A stretch of 64,000 bases of DNA, from the NCBI RefSeq assembly GCF_000204055.1, contig NW_006768791.1, positions 167,767-231,766 on the forward strand. The letters run 5' to 3'. How positions within the stretch are numbered: the stretch's first letter is position 1; every line of letters starts with the position of its first letter. Shown piece after piece: positions 60,069-64,000 of the stretch. Made by a program: the position numbers and the translations under genes. Source of the DNA: Melampsora larici-populina 98AG31 (taxonomy: Eukaryota; Basidiomycota; Pucciniomycetes; Pucciniales; Melampsoraceae). Below the pieces are notes generated by a model. It saw only the letters and a program-made list of their open reading frames with translations. It searched no databases and was not told the origin of the DNA.

Positions 60069-63000
60069 TCAATGCGAACTGTTGACTGAGGCACTGGCTT
60101 GGATGTTGAGAGTGACCCCAACTTTAGCGAAGAAGCTCAAATCAAGGGATGTGTAAGCCTTTGCTTTGGCCGACACGTCGACTCCAACAGACACAAGAAC
60201 TGAGAGTAATACTTTCAAAGGAGCATTTAAGGAAACAATCGAGCCTATGAAGAGATAAAGGCAGATGATCATGTCAGTAAAACTACACAATTTGAACTTT
60301 GAAGATCACCGTAGCTTACCCTTGCACGATGAGGCCAGGCTATATTGGTCAATGATTTTCAAGAGGATTTGGATTTTGATCAAGAGGTCAAAGAATTGAG
60401 TACATAGGTCCTGAGGCAAAGAAAATTATAGCATTAGAATTTGGCTGAATCTTCGATGCTTTAAGCGAGACTTACATCAGCAGAGACATGCGCAAGGACG
60501 TTGGCCTGTGCTCCAACGGATGCGATCGAACCCACGATGCTGACCAAGCCTTGGTTAAGGACTGCAACGTTCTTCTGTTCGCAAGCGGTCTTGAAGGTTG
60601 GAGCGAGTGTAACGGCGGTGTTGGTTGAGGCTTTGAAGTCGGCAAGGACTTTGGCAGATGTATCAGCACCAGCACTAGTACCAGCACCCGTAGCAGCACC
60701 AGCACCTGTAGCGACACCAGCACCAGCATTAGCAGCAGCACCCGTAGCGACACCAGCACCAGCATTAGCGTTAGCACCCGTAGCAGCGGCTGCACCAACA
60801 CCGCCATTGACACCAATGTCAAGTCCGATTTGGGTGAATAGGCTGACGTCTACAGCAGCGGAGATTTTGGTAGAGATGTCAACCCCAACGGAGGCCACCA
60901 CAGCTAACACGGCTTTCAACGGAGCTTGCAAAGACGCGATAGCATCTGTATCGAAAAAGGAAATGTTTGTCTTAGCACTTTGAGAAAGATAAAGAATGTT
61001 GATAACTCACCTTGACATGGAGGGCCCATCTTGGAGTCGGAGATGAGGCGTAGCAATACTTGAAGTTTGACGAATAAACCAAGGACATTGGTGGTGAGAA
61101 TCTGAAAAATGACGCTAGAAGAGTCAGCAGGCTATGAAAAAGAGATGGCATGTGCTCAGGCTTACATTGGCATCGACTTTAGCATAGACATTGGCGCTTG
61201 TGCCCAAAGATGTGATTGAGGTTTTAATGTTGCCTAAGCCGCTCACAAGAACGTCGGTGTTCTTGTTTGCGCATGCAGTCTTGAACTTTGGTTCTAGCTC
61301 GGTCATGAGACTGACTGAAGCTTGCAAGTTAGTCACCGCCTTTCCTGAGGTATCGGCTTGAACACCGGAACCGGCAGCAACTGTCCCATCAGTACCAGTA
61401 CCAGTACCAACGCCACCCGAACCAGAACTGACACCAGCAGCGGCATTGGAACTGATGCCAACGTCGAGTCCGACTTTGGTGAAGAGGCTGACGTCTATAG
61501 TAGATGAAATTTTCGCAGAGACGTCGACTCCGGCGGACGCAACAATGGTTTTCAAAGGAGCTTGCAAAGAGACGATAGCGCCTAGATCGAAGAAGGAAAC
61601 AGCCATTTTAGCTACTCGATATGTACCGTTTCCGAGAAGATTGCTTGTGACTCACTTTGACATGAAGCGCTCAGGTTATTATCAGAGATAAGACGCATCA
61701 ATACTTGCAGTTTGACAAACAGACTAAGGACATTGGTACTGATTACCTGCCAATTGATGGACATCAGAAGATTTAGAAAACGATCAAAAACAGATGACAC
61801 AGACGAGAACTTACATTGGCATCAACTTTAGCGAATGCGTTGACGTTCGTTCCTAAGCTGAGGATCGAGGTTCTGATGGTAGCTAGACTGCTAACAACAA
61901 CGTCGACGTTTTTCTGTTCACAGGCGCTCTTGAACTTTGGCGCTATGTCAGCCGTGACGCTGACCGCAGCTTGGAGGTCAGCAACCACTTTGGTTGAGGC
62001 GTCGACGTTAACTCCAGCACCAGCACCACTACCACTACCTACTGTTCCACCAGTACCAGCACCCACACCAGTACCCGCACCAGAGACAGCACCAGCACCT
62101 ACAGCACTACCCACACCAGTACCAGCACCTACACCACTACCTACACCAGTGCCTGCACCTACACCAGAAGCGATGTTGGTAGTGAGACCAATGTCAAGTC
62201 CGACCTTAGTGAAGAGGGTGACATCTACAGCCGAAGAAAGTTTGGCAGAGACGTCGACTCCAACAGACGCAACGACAGATGTCACAGCTTGCAAGGGAGC
62301 TTTCAAAGACACAATGGCACCTGAACCAAAGAAGGCAGTGGTTATTTTAGCAAGTTAAGAATATTGCTGAAAAAGCTATTGGTCACACACTTTGACATGA
62401 AGAGCTCAAGTTATTATCAGAGATGAGGCGGAGTAATACTTGAAGTTTTACGAATAGACTGACGACATTGGAACTGAGGACCTGAAAAGTGATGGATATT
62501 GGAACAGTCAGAGGACGATGTCGATGAAAAGACGCAGACGAGAACTTACATTGGCATCAGCTTTAGCAAATGCATTGACGTTTGTTCCTAAGCTAAGAAT
62601 CGAGGTTCTGATGGTAGCTAGACTGCTAACAACAACATCGACGTTTTTCTGTTCACAGGCGCTCTTGAACTTTGGCGCTATGTCAGCCGTGACACTGATT
62701 GCAGCTTGGAGGTCAGCAACCACCTTGGTTGAGGCGTCAACATTTACTCCAGCACCAGTACCAGTACCAGTACCAGTACCAGTACCAGTACCAGTACCAG
62801 CACCAGCACCAGCACCAGTACCAGCACCAGCACCTACACCAGCAGCGACATTGGCACTGATGCCAACATCAAGTCCGACTTTGGTGAAGAGGCTGACGTC
62901 TACAGTCGATGAAATTTTCGCAGAGACGTCGGCTCCGACGGACGCAACGATCGTTTTTAAAGGCGTTTGCAGAGAGACAATAGCGCCTGAATCACAAGTA

Positions 63001-63786
63001 AACAGCAATTTAAGCGACTTGAGACTATGGACGAAACGATTATTGGTCACTCACTTTGACATGAAGCGCTCAGGTTATTATCAGAGATAAGACGCATCAA
63101 TACTTGCAGTTTGACAAACAGACTAAGGACATTGGTACTGATTACCTGCGAATTGATGGACATCAGAAGATTTAGAAAACGATGAAAAATAGATTACGCA
63201 GACGAGAACTTACATTGGCATCAGCTTTAGCAAAGGCATTGACGTTTGTTCCTAAGCTAAGAATCGAGGTTCTGATGGTAGCTAGACTGCTAACAACAAC
63301 GTCGACGTTTTTCTGTTCACAGGCGCTCTTGAACTTTGGCGCTATGTCAGCCGTGACGCTGACCGCAGCTTGGAGGTCAGCAACCACTTTGGTTGAGGCG
63401 TCGACATTAACTCCAGCACCAGCAGCGGCACCAGCACCTGCACCAGCACCAGCACCTGCAACAGCAGCAACTTGAGCGCCGAGATCGAGTTTAATTCCAA
63501 CACGGGCGTAGAAGTCCAAGTCCACACCGGCACTCTTACACTGAGTAGTGATATCCGTGTTTTGCGAAGCAACAGCAGATATCATGATTTGTAAAGAACC
63601 CTTCAAGTCAACGATGGCACCTGTACAAAACAAACAAAAAATGTGATTAATGAGACTCTCCATATATCCAAGGCTGTAGCGAGTATAGGACTTACTCGAA
63701 CAAGAGGATGTCATCTTGTATTGATCAATAACTTTTAATACCACTTGAAGTTTGACCATCAAGTTGAGAACTTTGGTCGTCAAGGT
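60069..63786 (-). CDS. Secreted modular repeat protein 2 (paralog), 5' end cut off
   Basis: Paralog of the gene at 32080-34918. Twelve exons seen: 63696-63786, 63214-63620, 63055-63145, 62550-62986, 62391-62481, 61815-62320, 61656-61746, 61166-61581, 61011-61101, 60476-60945, 60320-60410 and 60069-60244; sum 2958 nt. All six small exons are 91 nt. It has six modules against four in paralog 1; modules 2-4 share very similar ends (FKSACEQKNVDVVV, TNVNAFAK), so the array seems to have expanded recently. Linkers are GA, GT or GS low complexity, e.g. an alternating GT run from a CCAGTA hexanucleotide repeat. The last module lacks the linker, as in paralog 1 (SLNAPLKVLLSVLVS..GVDVSAKAKAYTSLD). The signal-peptide exon and first A-type exon expected upstream are not present before the element that begins at about 63788. 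Confidence 0.8.
62749..62834. repeat. Coding hexanucleotide repeat (CCAGTA/CCAGCA)n
   Basis: Tandem CCAGTA units turning into CCAGCA units; on the minus strand they encode the alternating Gly-Thr and Gly-Ala linker of module 2 of the modular gene. Similar shorter arrays occur at 62020-62165, 60665-60790 and 32685-32780. Confidence 0.85.
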
Positions 63787-63787
63787 C

Positions 63788-64000
63788 TACACCACGGGGC
63801 ACCTGGCACGTGAGATTCACGTGAAAAAGGTCTCTGCTAGCAAATCACACGCTGTCCAGAGTGTGATACCCGTTCTGAGTTACATGTGACGGCCAGTGTG
63901 AGCAGCCAAAGTGTGATGGCTCACCCGTTCATAGGGTGAGCAACAATACCCCATAACCAGGTGAGATGGCTCACCTGTTGATAGGGTGAGCCAAAATACC
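63788..64000. mobile_element. Left part of an unidentified element entering the window edge
   Basis: Homology to modular gene 1 stops at the acceptor TAG of the first visible B exon. The following sequence starts CACCACGGGGCACCTGGCAC and is full of TCACAC/GTGTGA/CACGTGA motifs. It includes two 40-bp units (63911-63950 and 63961-64000, period 50) each with an inverted GGCTCACC / GGGTGAGC pair. Subterminal repeats of this kind are typical of DNA transposons, possibly CACTA-like from the CAC start. The other end is outside the window. Confidence 0.5.

Noticed and set aside
60501..60983. Plus-strand Pro/Ala-rich frames opposite the modular genes (also 61816-62358, 62518-63090, 32596-33006)
   Set aside because: Antisense of Gly/Ala repeat exons; they run across introns of the real gene and have no independent support.
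1..64000. tRNA, rRNA and CRISPR features
   Set aside because: No convincing tRNA arms or rRNA blocks were recognised by eye, and CRISPR arrays are not expected in a fungal nuclear genome; the regular repeats seen belong to genes or transposons.

Overview
This is a gene-sparse, intron-rich, AT-rich fungal window. Several conserved single-copy eukaryotic genes can be recognised: a NECAP-type endocytosis factor, NUF2, an RNase H2 subunit C, an EME1-type nuclease subunit and MOT1. Short GT-AG introns, KDZ-associated cysteine-cluster genes, a split-direct-repeat tyrosine-recombinase retrotransposon and strong CpG decay point to a basidiomycete. A rust fungus (Pucciniales, Melampsora-like) is the best guess; this is inference, no search was run.

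Layout. 0-2.4 kb: decayed KDZ-associated CxC5/CxC6 gene. 3.3-5.7 kb: multi-exon zinc-finger-like gene with a 300-bp MITE inside a coding exon; a decayed second copy of that MITE lies at 7.9 kb in a CpG desert. 10.4-11.4 kb: Ser/Thr/Arg-rich protein. 13.0-14.0 kb: NECAP-like gene. 16.1-17.1 kb: five-exon secreted protein. 18.5-22.7 kb: hAT transposon with a frameshifted transposase. 22.9-30.8 kb: nest of elements, an outer TIR element split by a 7-kb Ngaro/PAT-type retrotransposon which itself carries a long-TIR MITE. 32.1-34.9 kb: complete gene for a secreted modular repeat protein; a larger paralog, cut at its 5' side by another element, is at 60.1-63.8 kb. 36.3-37.6 kb: single-exon possible secreted protein. 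38.8-52.5 kb: compact housekeeping block, NUF2 (-), RNase H2C (+), EME1 (+), MOT1 (-). 53-60 kb: gene-free relic DNA.

The most interesting system is the modular secreted gene pair. Every repeat is encoded by one exon of exactly 91 nt plus one larger exon, and each exon pair is a multiple of three and begins in phase 0. Exon modules can therefore be gained or lost without breaking the frame; the two paralogs differ in module number and in Gly/Ala/Thr/Asp linker composition. A second theme is CpG decay: all four differences between the paired repeats of the retrotransposon are CpG transitions, and probable catalytic losses and a nonsense codon have the same signature.

Exon coordinates were derived by hand from splice signals and frame continuity; for NECAP, the secreted protein, modular gene 1, RNase H2C, EME1 and MOT1 the exon sums close on whole codons.
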